Source of the DNA: Diploscapter coronatus
Lineage: Eukaryota; Nematoda; Chromadorea; Rhabditida; Rhabditidae
NCBI GenBank assembly: GCA_964036155.1
Contig: OZ038423.1
Location: 64,557,249 to 64,621,248, forward strand
Direction of reading: 5' to 3'
Length of the DNA stretch: 64,000 nucleotides
A program made the translations under genes and the position numbers. The notes under the pieces are model-generated. The model saw nothing but the letters and a program-made list of their open reading frames with translations, did not search any database and was not told the origin of the DNA. Of the stretch, positions 25,301-40,028 are shown in pieces (position 1 is the stretch's first letter; each line of letters begins with the position of its first letter).

Positions 25301-27310
25301 AGAAATTTTAATGTAGTCGAGTTTCAGCGGCATTTGAAATGCTAAAATTGTAAGATGTGAATATTGCAATAGCAAATTCCCTTCAAAATATGAGCAGCCT
25401 GAGCACTAGGAGTTATTGAGGATGATTGAAATTGGCGATACTTCTCACTTGATTAGAGGAACTCGAAGGACAAAGGAAATGGCAGCCACGAGCTTGCATC
25501 TGTCATTTCGTCTACTTCATTCCATACTTTCTTTGAGTAGCGAATAACGAAGCGAGTCTTTGTCTTTGTGAATTGAGAATTGCTGCACTAGTTTCTAATT
25601 CAAACCGTTCAGTTTGAATAGTTATTCTAAATACCTTGAAATTTATCTAATTTTTTCCATTTGCAATATTCACTTGGCAGTTGCAAATAATAAGAACTAG
25701 ATATTGCTTGTGGGTAACTTGAGCAACTAGGAAATTCTGACTATCCCAACTTAGGGGTTCTTGCATTCACATTTCCATCTGTTATCCCTCGTCACTTATT
25801 CAGAATTCGAACTATTCTGCCTGTGTGCCTGTTCCTCTTCAATGTTTCGCCTGCCTTGAATGGTTTTCACGCGATTTTGCTGTTTCCTCAGCCAAATTGC
25901 GAATCAGTGGTCGTTGCGATAAAATATGAAAATGAATGGGTTCATTGAATTGAAGAAGGGACTGAATTAGGGGACAGACTGTCAGCGATGCAGGGATATT
26001 CATGAGCAAGTAGAGGGACTGCAAACAATTAGATCTTGCAATTTTCATTCGAATTCATTCAGCAATCACACTTCATCTCAATAGTATAAAGTATTCAATC
26101 TGAATTATTTTGTCTTTTATTCACTTCAAGAGGAATCTTTCAGGTTGATTAGACAATAACTTTTCCGTAGATTTGTTAAAGTTTCGAAAAAACGATTTCG
26201 ATGTTGAAAACTCAACAAGTTAACCTTGGTTTAGATTTCTCAGATTTCAATTCTCCCTAATCACAAACTACCAATTTTTAACTTTAAATGCTCTTGATAA
26301 ATTCGAATTCCTAGTTGTTTTCCATGTTGCTAATCCTTGCCACAGGTCTGCCTATAATTGACTATCTCCATTCATCTGTTGTCCCCAGGTACCGCTCTGC
26401 CTGCAGCACATCATTCCAGTCCATCTCCATCTCGACCCCTCCCCCTCTCCTTCTGCATTCAAATTCCCTTCCTTCCATGTGAGCATCGAGTAGAGCAGGC
26501 GGCAATGTTTCTGCACAATTATGGCCTGGGAATGACCGTTTTATCAACAGTTCTGTTCGATTTGTCGATTATCATTCCTTCTGTACTAGTCTTCGGTCGA
26601 TCCAACTGTTTTCACTTCTCAGGCAGTGTTCGTGAGAATCGTCTTCACGCTTTTCTGCTTCAATTTAATTCTCAGCTTAGTCGTTGCCACATGCTGTAAG
26701 ACACGTGCGTTTCGATGTTCGTTGCATCAGTGTGATGAGTGATATCCACTCCCACAGCGCATAAACATCAAGTGGTCATTTTGAAATTTTCAAAATCCAT
26801 TCATTTACGACCATTTTTACGATGCCACTCTGAATTTCTGCATCTGATCAGTATTTTAATTTAGCTTTTCAAATGTTCGCGCACCTACTGCATTCTAATT
26901 TCCCTCACAGTCTGCTACTCATTTTCTGCATCTTTCTTCTCTCTCCTATTCCAGTTATCTTTTACTTGTCTGTTGTTCTATTGCGCCATTCCTCTGCCAA
27001 GAGGTTGCCCTGCTCAGGTCAGAAAGAGGCCGTTCGGGGCACTTTCAGGCTGAGAGAGGTGGCCGTAGGACTGTACAGAACACAGTAACCCATTCCTTTC
27101 TATCTTCTCCCCTCTCCAATCTCTCGATCTCTTGCTCCGTTCCCTCTGCTCAGGTCACGTCCCCAGTGTGCGGGTCGTTTCGGCATTGCGCAACCAGATG
27201 CTACCCTTTCTGTGAGGACAACGAGGGGAGAGGGAGGATGGGACGCTGAGGTAAAGGGAAAACGAGTGGGGCTATTATTTTCTGGGTATTTTACTCGGTC
27301 CCTTTTCTGA

Positions 27311-27397
27311 TTCGAAAAATTCTTTATGAATCATTGGGATGTTTGAAATTTAAACTTTGAAAATTGAGACTCCGTTGGAAGTGAACATTTTCGCGAA
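27311..27397 (+). promoter_or_regulatory. Candidate E2F/CHR-type cell-cycle element upstream of cdc25
   Basis: Within 90 bases, starting 294 bases upstream of the cdc25 ATG, are TTCGAA (27311), TTTGAA (27342 and 27356) and the palindrome TTTTCGCGAA (27388). TTYGAA is the CHR hexamer bound by LIN54 in DREAM/MuvB complexes, and TTTTCGCG resembles an E2F site. CDC25-family promoters are classical targets of this pair in vertebrates. Binding here is inference from motif and context only. Confidence 0.3.
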
Positions 27398-27591
27398 GCC
27401 GGAATAGGAGTTACAAAGCGCAAAAGGCCATCGTGATCGGGTTTCCGAGCATACCTGGGGGATATTCCGAGTCTGGCTTTCAAACTTCTTTCGTCCTATT
27501 TTCAATTTTCATCATTCCATCATTTCCTTTTGAATTGCCTCATTTTTCTCTGACTTTTAAAATCTAACGCTTCCTTTTTCAAATAATTTCT

Positions 27592-27602
27592 TCAAATTGC
27601 AG
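27592..27602 (+). other. Candidate trans-splice acceptor, cdc25 gene
   Basis: A T/C-rich tract ending in CAAATTGCAG lies three bases before the ATG at 27605, and no coding exon precedes it. This is consistent with a spliced-leader site or the end of a 5' UTR intron. Confidence 0.4.
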
Positions 27603-27604
27603 GA

Positions 27605-30244
27605 ATGCAATCGCACCCATCATTCCGTTCGAGTGATGATGAAACGTCTCGCGATTCTGGGTTCGTGGATCTGGAGCAGGAACAGGCGGAGATGATAATG
27701 CAGACAGAGTTTACCACTGCACAGATGGACTTCTCCTTCAGCTCTATCAACACCAGCAGGGAAATGACTTTGGTGAGAGAATTTGAAAAACTAAGATATT
27801 TTATGGTCACCTCCTATTGATGTTTTTCGATCTTTGCTGGAAATGATCAATTAATCACACTTTTTGATCGAACTCCTAGTTTAAAATATGCAGTTTGCAG
27901 AAATCCTATGAATTTAGCAAGCGAAATTTGTGAACATTGTAGGAGCGTAAAACTAAATATTCATACCGTGCGAATTTTTATTCAGACGATGAAAATACTT
28001 CATTCAAAATGCTGATAGTTTGTTGATAGTGTAACTATTTAGTGTGAGAAGTTGGAGTTGGATAAGTTGATGCTGGAAGATGGAAAGCCCTCCATTCAGA
28101 TGCAGCTGAGACGATCCACTCGCAAACCACTCAGCGATCTCAATCTCAACAGGTTGGCTGATACCTTTGTCGATTTTTAAGGAATTAAACGCTTTGCCAT
28201 CTCTAACAGCCATGCAGAACTTCTATATCGAAAAACCAAAATTCCGATTGATTATTTGAGAAGCTTCGAAATTTCGGTTTAGACATTTAAAATTTGGATT
28301 CTCACAACACTAATCTGTAAAATTATTGATTAGCTATCTACTTGAAATAGGTATTCATGCATTTCAATTGAATATTCAGCAATCTGCACGACGACTCCCC
28401 CAAGTCTCGTCGAGCTCTGTTCAAGTCGATTCCGCTGCAGAGAAATGCAACAATTGCAAATATTGGGCTGAGAAGAAAGCGATCGACAATCGGTGAGAAA
28501 TTTGAAGAAATTTCTGATGAAAATCAACTTTTCCAGAAGACAACGGATGTTCAAAGAGGCTGAAGTTGGATGTGCTGGAAGTCGATGTTGGGACTGAGGC
28601 CATGGTAGATATCTGTCAAGGATGATTCTATAGAAATAACTATTTATTCAGGACATTCCTTGCACCTCGAAGAATGAGGCTGTCCTCCCCCATCCAGCCA
28701 GAACTCGTCTGTCCCTCACTCGCACAAATTCGATGCCTGTCTTCGACAGAAATCAAGAGAATATCGAACCTCCCATGATGGAAATTGAAACGGTGAATAT
28801 AACTTTGATTGTAATGAATAAAGATATTCACCAAATTTATTTTTCATCAGTTCTCATCAACGCTTCTAAAGTACCAAAATGTAGAAATTCTTGAATCGGA
28901 AATCTTATAAAGCTGATATTCTTTATTATTCGATACATTTTTTTTACAAATCTCCAAAGAGAATAGCCCCCTCTATTTCATCTGGCTGAATGATCAAAAT
29001 TTTATTCAATTTCAGCAGTGGCACTTGGAGACGGTGACCTGTCGCGCGGACAGCACAGCCTTCCGTCGCATCTCTGCAGACACCCTCTACGGCCTGCTCA
29101 CTTCCATGACCGACCAGCAATTCAACAGCAAGTACATCCTCATCGATTGCAGATATCCTTTCGAATATGACGGAGGGCATATCAGGGTGAGGATTTAGAA
29201 CATTTCGAGTTAGATATGACTGCTGTTTCTTTCCATTCCTAGTGTTCTTTTCTCAGAATTTTTAGAAAAGAACTCACTCCTTTCTGATTTGTAGACATTG
29301 CGAGTTTTTTTTTACAAAAAAAAGTTCCTTTTCAGAATGCAATCAACCTCTACGACCCCTTGTGCTGCGAGGAATTCTTCTATCCTTCAGACGAGCAGCA
29401 GTGCAAAGAAGTTCACAGTCGAATTCCTATTTTCTACTGCGAATTCAGTCAGCATCGGGGACCTCAAATGTGAGTCCAAAATATTATTTTATAGTTAACG
29501 TCTAGCAATAAACTGTTGGCAGGTAGCCTTTTCCAATTCAGTACTTCGTCTTTGGAGTTTACTATAAATTTAGTTTTGCAACACCAAAATTTTCAAATTT
29601 ATGAACCAAAAATGAATTAAGCATTTTTAGGGCGAACGTTCTTCGCAGCAAAGACCGTCTCCGCAACATGCACCACTATCCGAGGGTGGACTTCATGGAG
29701 ATGTACGTGGTTAACGAGGGATACAGGAACTTCTACCACTTCATCAACGACAAGAATATTGTAAGAGTCGCTTCGTTCAGCAATTCAGTCGATTTTCTCT
29801 CTTCAGACTTCGGTCTGCGAGCCGCACTCGTACATCGCGATGGTGGATCGTCGCTTCACGGAGCATCTCAAGAAGTTCGATTTCCACAAGAGCCGGTCGG
29901 GCTGCACCAGCATGAAGAAGAGCAGGACAAAGTGAGATTCTTTTTTTTTCTTGAATTTCTATGACGATTTTCAAAATTCGACAAATTTACATCATAAAAC
30001 TAGCAGTAACAGAGGCGAATATTTTCCAAACCATTTTCGCTTTTTCAGTTCCCGTTTGCATCAATTCCACCGTCAGCTCTCCGCCGACGGAGTGGATTCC
30101 TCCCCTTCTTCGCTGCGCCCCACCCCCCGTCGCAATCTGTTCGCAGTAATCGAACAGCTTTCTCCTCTGTCGCAGTCACCTACCAGTTCAAACTCGGAGC
30201 CGAATCCAAATCAGCCTCCTGTCAAGCCTCCTCAATTCTCCTGA
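27605..30244 (+). CDS. cdc-25: CDC25-type dual-specificity phosphatase
   Basis: CDC25 removes inhibitory Thr/Tyr phosphates from cyclin-dependent kinases and drives entry into S phase or mitosis. Ten exons: 27605-27772, 28043-28152, 28380-28492, 28537-28604, 28652-28792, 29016-29186, 29336-29469, 29631-29760, 29807-29931, 30049-30244; 451 residues, frame intact. The N-terminal 200 residues are a Ser/Arg/Asp-rich regulatory region. The rhodanese-like catalytic domain runs from about 201, with YILIDCRYPFEYDGGHI and the signature loop YCEFSQHRGP (Cys 292, Arg 298), a slight variant of the usual CEFSSERGP. The DFMEMYVVNEGYRNFY block follows, and then the C-terminal tail (PHSYIAMVDRRF) that helps bind CDK-cyclin. 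Nematodes usually have several paralogues; which one this is cannot be told. Confidence 0.93.
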
Positions 30245-31944
30245 GTCAGGCGCTTCTTCTGCTGATAGAATAGCTTCTATTCTTTCGACAAATTCATTTT
30301 TATCACCAACTGAGTTCCTTCTCTTGCAGTCATACATCGAGATTCTTTTTCCCCAAAACGATCAATATAAAACTGAGATTTGCTATCATTTGGAGACATT
30401 CGAAACTCTAGAACCTTTTTGGAAATAAGATTTCAGAAGAGTGTTAAACTGTTCATTTCAAATGGCAACTAGTGTACATTAGAACTCAATTGAAGTTCAA
30501 CACACATTGAAAAGTGCTCAAAAGGAGGAATTCAGCGCGTACGGTATCTTATAATAACATCGTTTGTCATATGTTGTATCAAGTAGAGATTATTGTTTGA
30601 CAATTTCATACACACATTTTCTATCTAAATCATTCGTTCAATTGATCTCTTTCTATCAGGATTTCTCCCCAAATTGATATCATTCCTCTTTTCATTCAAT
30701 CGTCCTGTAATTAGTTCATTCATTCTTTCTCATTAATTCTGTGCTGAAAGCTCTCCAACTGTGATGTCGTCTTTCACCAAATTCACATCGACATACAAAT
30801 CTAAAGCCTAAAGAAGGGATTTATGACTCTCCGAGTTGCCATATTTAGTTCTTTTCTGATATTCGTTGTAAATTTTTCCTCATCCTAGTTTTATCTATCT
30901 TCTTCTTGACTATTCGTTCTCTTCTGCAATTTTTAAGTGTCGTACAAATTTCTTTCATCAAAACAAGAATATCTTTTCTTCTGAAGATCGTGTGCAATTG
31001 AATCTTCTCTCCACTTTAGCAAGGATGATCGAAATTGTTGATTCAAGAAGTATGAGATCATCCTCGATAAATGGACACCAATATTCTCTTTCAGGAATGA
31101 TTTCGTGCTTATTCTGAAGTCCTGAATCGAGCGACAGTCCAGAATGAGTTCGGAAACATCTCTCAATTTCACCCCTCCGATGATCTATCGACTACCGTAA
31201 TTTATCGTTCTTATATTTTCGTCTTTTCGCCGGCCCGAATCAAAGAATTCTTTTGCCAAAGCTCTTTCTAACTTCTGAAGATTATATGGAAGAAAGTTTC
31301 TGCAACCAGATGATGGTTCAAAATAAATGATTTCGTGTATCTTGTTGATGTATTTGTGGCTTGAAAGACAAACAATAAGCAGACGAGCATGGAGAGCATG
31401 GCTAACCGTCAGCAATGTGAAGCTACATGAAAAAGGAAACGTAAAAATGATGAAAAATGAAAATCCGAAAAAAACAACTTTCGAAAAGCCACTTGCCGAA
31501 AATCATTCTTCATCGACAGTCGATTTCTCATCATTTTTCGTCTCTGCTTTCGTCGTGAACAGCTGATTTTATTTTTTAATTCTCTTCTAAATTTTTTCGA
31601 GAAAATTGAAGACGTTGCATGATTTGAAGTTTACCATAGTGCTTCTTGAAATCTGCCAATCATTCTGTACAATTTCAACGTTTTCCTGCATGGATTTCTT
31701 CCATTTCAAAACTCGACAAATTCTGGCCTAAAATTTTGTGTGCTATCTTTGCTTCTAGACTTTTCTAGAGTCTTCTAGCATTCTCTAATGATCCGTCATC
31801 AAATGATTCTCGTCGAATTTCACGTTGATTTCTGTACGACTTTGAAAAGCTTACCTGATTTGCCTGTTTCAGAGAGTTCACCCTTGTTCTCCCAGCTATC
31901 CAGCTCCTTCACTCCTTTCAGTCTACCCTCATCGATCAGTCAAC
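30245..31944. other. Intergenic between cdc25 and GFAT
   Basis: 1.7 kb of A/T-rich sequence. No gene is firmly supported on the + strand. On the minus strand two frames (about 31415-31185 and 31172-30933) look somewhat coding-like but are separated by a stop and have no good splice pair. An acceptor-like CCTGTTTCAG at about 31870 lies 70 bases before the GFAT start codon and could end a 5' UTR intron or take a spliced leader. Confidence 0.45.
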
Positions 31945-36372
<4,428 letters not shown>

Positions 36373-36638
36373 GCCAGCCACAAGAAGGCAAGACAGATCC
36401 AGGCAACTTCCCCACCCTTTCAAACTCTTCTCCTTCCTATTTCCTTCTTGGTGAACTCTCATTCACGCTTCCATTTTAGCAACTCCACTAAATTGCTACT
36501 TTCGATTATGCATTTTTCTTGTATGATGTGATTTGATTTCATTCTTGCACCCCAGTAATTCTAGTAACAATTTGTGATATGCTCTAAGATTTTCTATTAA
36601 TTTTACAGATTTTACCGCGAAATTTGAAATGCTTGATG

Positions 36639-36644
36639 AATAAA
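36639..36644 (+). terminator. Polyadenylation signal, GFAT gene
   Basis: AATAAA lies 267 bases after the GFAT stop codon and is followed by a T-rich tract (36667-36690). It is about 200 bases upstream of the next gene's acceptor-like site. Confidence 0.5.
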
Positions 36645-36841
36645 GCAGTTTGGTTTTATTTAAATCCCGTTTTTTTTTTACCTTTTTTCACTAATATTAG
36701 TTTGAAGCTGATCAATATTATTTTTGATTTTTGAAGATGTTCATCTTTGATATTTTGTCACTTGCCTGTCGGACACGTTTTATTTTTTTCTTCGTCGAAA
36801 TCGATGATCGTTTATGTGAAAAGAATACAACTTTAAATTCC

Positions 36842-36851
36842 TCACTTCCAG
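36842..36851 (+). other. Candidate trans-splice acceptor, gene 36866-39246
   Basis: TCACTTCCAG is followed 15 bases later by the ATG at 36866. It lies about 200 bases after the GFAT AATAAA, so it could receive a spliced leader in an operon-like arrangement. Confidence 0.35.
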
Positions 36852-36865
36852 TGCATTATTGAAAA

Positions 36866-39246
36866 ATGATGAATCTGCCGCGCCCCGGTCCAATCAGCGA
36901 TGATTCCGGCCTGTTCATTTCGACTCGGCAACGCATCATCGATGCAGTCATGGCCAAGTCCGAGCACTGGAACCAATTCGACGGTATGCAGGGCATTTCT
37001 TCATCTATCGAATTGCCTAGATCCTGCAGACATTCCCTCTGAGCTGCGTCGTGTTCCCTCCCTCAACCCCTCGGACCTGTTCAAGAACATCCAGGACAAA
37101 GACAAACGCGACCCTCTCGTCTATTTCGACACGCAGGTTTGTTATGAGGATTTTGGGATTCGTTGAAAATGCACGACCGTGTAAAGCTGAATCAGTGCCA
37201 ACACTAACATTGAGGCACTGTCCTTTGATTTAAAATTTCATGATCACAAGGCATTAACCTTCAACCCTATTCATCAATGCTTTGAGTGACCGTTTTTCAT
37301 GGTTTCTGTCAGAATAATGAAGTTCAGATCTACACGCGTTTGTTCTGTGTAGTGAGGGACAAGATCACCTTGCTGCAGCTGGCGAAGGCAGCCAATCAGG
37401 ACGAGGAGCTGCTGCTCAGATTCCAGAGTCTGATGCACGAGGGCATGGAGCAGCGTTGGTTATTCATTTGTAGGACAGAGAGAGTGACGATGACTGATTG
37501 CAGACACGGAGGGGGAGCGAGTGATGCTGACTGAGGTGTTCTCCAAGTGGTGCAGACAGGCCAGCAAGTGCGGAGAGGAGTGCAGTGTTCTGCCCATTTC
37601 CATGGTAGGAATTTGGGAAAATTAAGATGACGAAATGACTCCATCATTAAAAGCATTAGGTGAAATGTAAAAAAAACTTTGAATAGACATTTTCGACTGT
37701 GAGTGCTTTTTGTCATGAATGAATACTTTGCCACCAAAGATTTGAAATATGCACTTTGTTGCCGAACCCTATTTCTTTCTTTTTCAATTTTCCTACGCTA
37801 CCTCGCCTTTGGTAACAGTGTACTCACTTTTCGTAATATTGTACTCGCATCCGGAATTTCCTATTCTACTAAATCTGAATTTCTGAATTTTTTTCGTATT
37901 GGGTATTCAAAACATTCGTGAAGTAATGATATAGACCAGAAACCAGATATGCTGCATTCAGATGTCAAATGTGCCGTGTCTGTTCGTGACTGCGCAGGAG
38001 ACTCCCAACTCGCACCGCCTCGACTTCACGACTCGTCGTCGCAACAGCCTCTACACTGTCTCCTTTATGATCAGCAGGATGCCTGTCAATATGGGTAAAT
38101 ATTTTTCAATGATTTTCGGAATGATACAAGCATTTCTGATTTCTTTTATTTTCTCGAGTATCCAAAGAAAAATCACTCTTTAATCTCTAGAATTTACGCA
38201 AATATCGGAATTATTTTTACCATAATCTCAAGTTTTTCCTATGAACATTGTTCAGAAGTCGATCACTGCAACCTGATTCTGCTGGTGGACGTTCCCGGTC
38301 TGACTAAGGTACATTCCATTTCCTTCATTCTGCTCATTTCCACGATGTGATGTGTTGAGTTCAGGGCGAAGCAGACAGTCGTCGTGAGAAGAGCGACCAC
38401 AGCCTCGTGTCGCGCATTCTCGACGCTCTCTATAACGGGGTTCACTTCAGCACTATGATCACTGGTATGCATCATCATCTCTCCATCAAACTTGCGATAT
38501 TATGCAGCGCCGTGTTGTTTTGCCCTTTTCTGATCAAGGCGAAGCGATAGATTCGAGATATATGTAAAAGAAGCATACCAAAAGGAACAAATTTGCACTC
38601 ATTGCAGGCCTCGCACAAATAATGATGACGAATCTATATCTTGAATTTCAATAAAACTTCCTTTTGTTGCAGAATACCTCTGGCCTGGAATCGACTTCTA
38701 CAGAGATAGCCAGGATTTGGAAGCCAAGAGAAAGGCAGAGAAGACGTTCAAGGAAAAGGCCACTATGGTTAGTTGCCTGTGATTTCTAGGAAAGGGTAAA
38801 TATTCAAAATATACCAAGTGTTTAATCGGGAAGAGACATCTCGGAAAGTTTCCCGAATTTTAAATTTGGATCTTGCTTGTATAGACGCATTCTGTGACTA
38901 GATAGGCGATCTATCGTATCAAAATAATCCACCTAATGAGAGTCATTTTTGGATCAAATCTGTCTATCCTAGCCTTACCCTATCTCTATAGCAGTAGGAT
39001 CCGATATTTAAAGTTTTGAAGCTCCAAATTATTTAAATGATGGAAATTTTAGAGGTCTCGAGAATATCATTTTTATTTTTTGTAAAGCAATAATTTCGAC
39101 AGAAATTCTACTTGGTTGAATGTTTTTTTCATAAAATAATTATTTTGAAAATGACATATTGAGTTCAGACGAAATTCGAGCGCCGTAGAAACGAGCTGAG
39201 CCAGACGAGTCAGATGAGTCAGAGCCAGAATCAGCGCCAGAAGTAA
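36866..39246 (+). CDS. Unrecognised conserved-looking protein, 299 residues
   Basis: I do not recognise the family. Nine exons: 36866-36983, 37021-37136, 37313-37454, 37504-37604, 37998-38094, 38256-38308, 38365-38464, 38673-38767, 39169-39246; the frame is intact across all eight junctions. Visible segments are an N-terminal RQRIIDAVMAKSEHWNQFD helix, LLQLAKAANQDEELLLRFQ, EVFSKWCRQASKCGEEC, and a basic then hydrophobic block (TTRRRNSLYTVSFMISRMP; NLILLVDVPGL). The end is a Ser/Gln-rich tail with SQTSQMSQSQ. There is no signal peptide, no membrane helix and no zinc-binding cluster. Codon use is C-ending like GFAT upstream, so it is probably a well-expressed cytosolic or nuclear protein. The first of two adjacent ATGs was chosen. 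Confidence 0.75.
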
Positions 39247-40028
39247 GATCACAGGGGACAGCGACAATTAGGAATGCAATCGCAAACCTCCAAATCAGTC
39301 AATGGATGAGTAGAGCAGGCAATTCTAATATCTTCTTCACGCAACTTTCAACTGTCCACAAGTGTGCCTTTTTCCTCTTCCATCATTCAACTAATTTCCC
39401 AAATATTTGTTTCTTCCTGTTGATTTTGCACAACTGAGGAACTCGTTGATCTCAAAACAGTTATTATTTTGACTCCTGAAATATTTTTTCAATGAAGTGA
39501 TAATGCTTTTGCTTCTTTAAAATAAATATATTTTGAAATTTCAGTTTCGAGTTGCAATGAGAAAGATGAGTGACCAGTGTGTCTCCCTATTCATATCTTC
39601 TACTTATAATCCTGGATTTACCCTATCTCTAGTGTTAGGCATTCTGCAGAACTCCTTGTCGTCTTTCCATCAGTTTACAGCGCTTCGAGTCAAAGCCGGC
39701 AGAAGGCAGAAAGAAAGGAAGAAAGGAGAACAGAACAGGGAAAGGAGGAAGGGGAGGGAAGGAAGAAAGAGGCTATCGATTGGAATGGAATTGGGGATGC
39801 AATGCAGCTATGCGGCAATGCAGGTTGCAGGCGGAACGAACATCCTAAGCATATTTATCCTCAACGTTCAATTATATCGAAATTCGAATTATCTTATTTT
39901 CTTCTCTTCCCAGCTTTGTATTATTAATAAATCAATCAATCAATCGATTGTCCACTTGCATTTCCCTCCGACAACCTGCATTTCTCTTTCGTTGATTTTT
40001 TCTATTTTTTCTGCCTATTTGAAGGGTA
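39247..40028. other. Intergenic upstream of the first WD40 gene
   Basis: The 3' flank of the unknown gene is followed by a GA-rich stretch (about 39690-39780) and then A/T-rich sequence with a TCAA run (39935-39950). A long open frame crosses into the WD40 first exon, but in the wrong phase. No other gene is seen. Confidence 0.5.

Larger units (their letters stand above)
16351..27604. other. 11 kb region without recognisable genes, upstream of cdc25
   Basis: Both strands were read for domains and splice-linked frames and no supportable gene was found. The sequence alternates A/T-rich stretches with polypyrimidine tracts (for example 21640-21720, 22900-23060, 23400-23480 and 26380-26470). The word CATTTGAAT or its complement recurs at 16949, 19078, 19588, 20309, 20479, 21759, 24650, 24796 and 25273. 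Open frames of 60-155 codons here are C/T-driven, rich in Ser/Phe/Leu, and lack family resemblance. Plausible roles are a long regulatory region or a long 5' intron of the cdc25 gene. Confidence 0.5.

Noticed and set aside
29016..29186. Possibility of a separate rhodanese gene
   Set aside because: The exon joins in phase to upstream and downstream cdc25 exons and carries the CDC25-specific LIDCRYPFEY motif.
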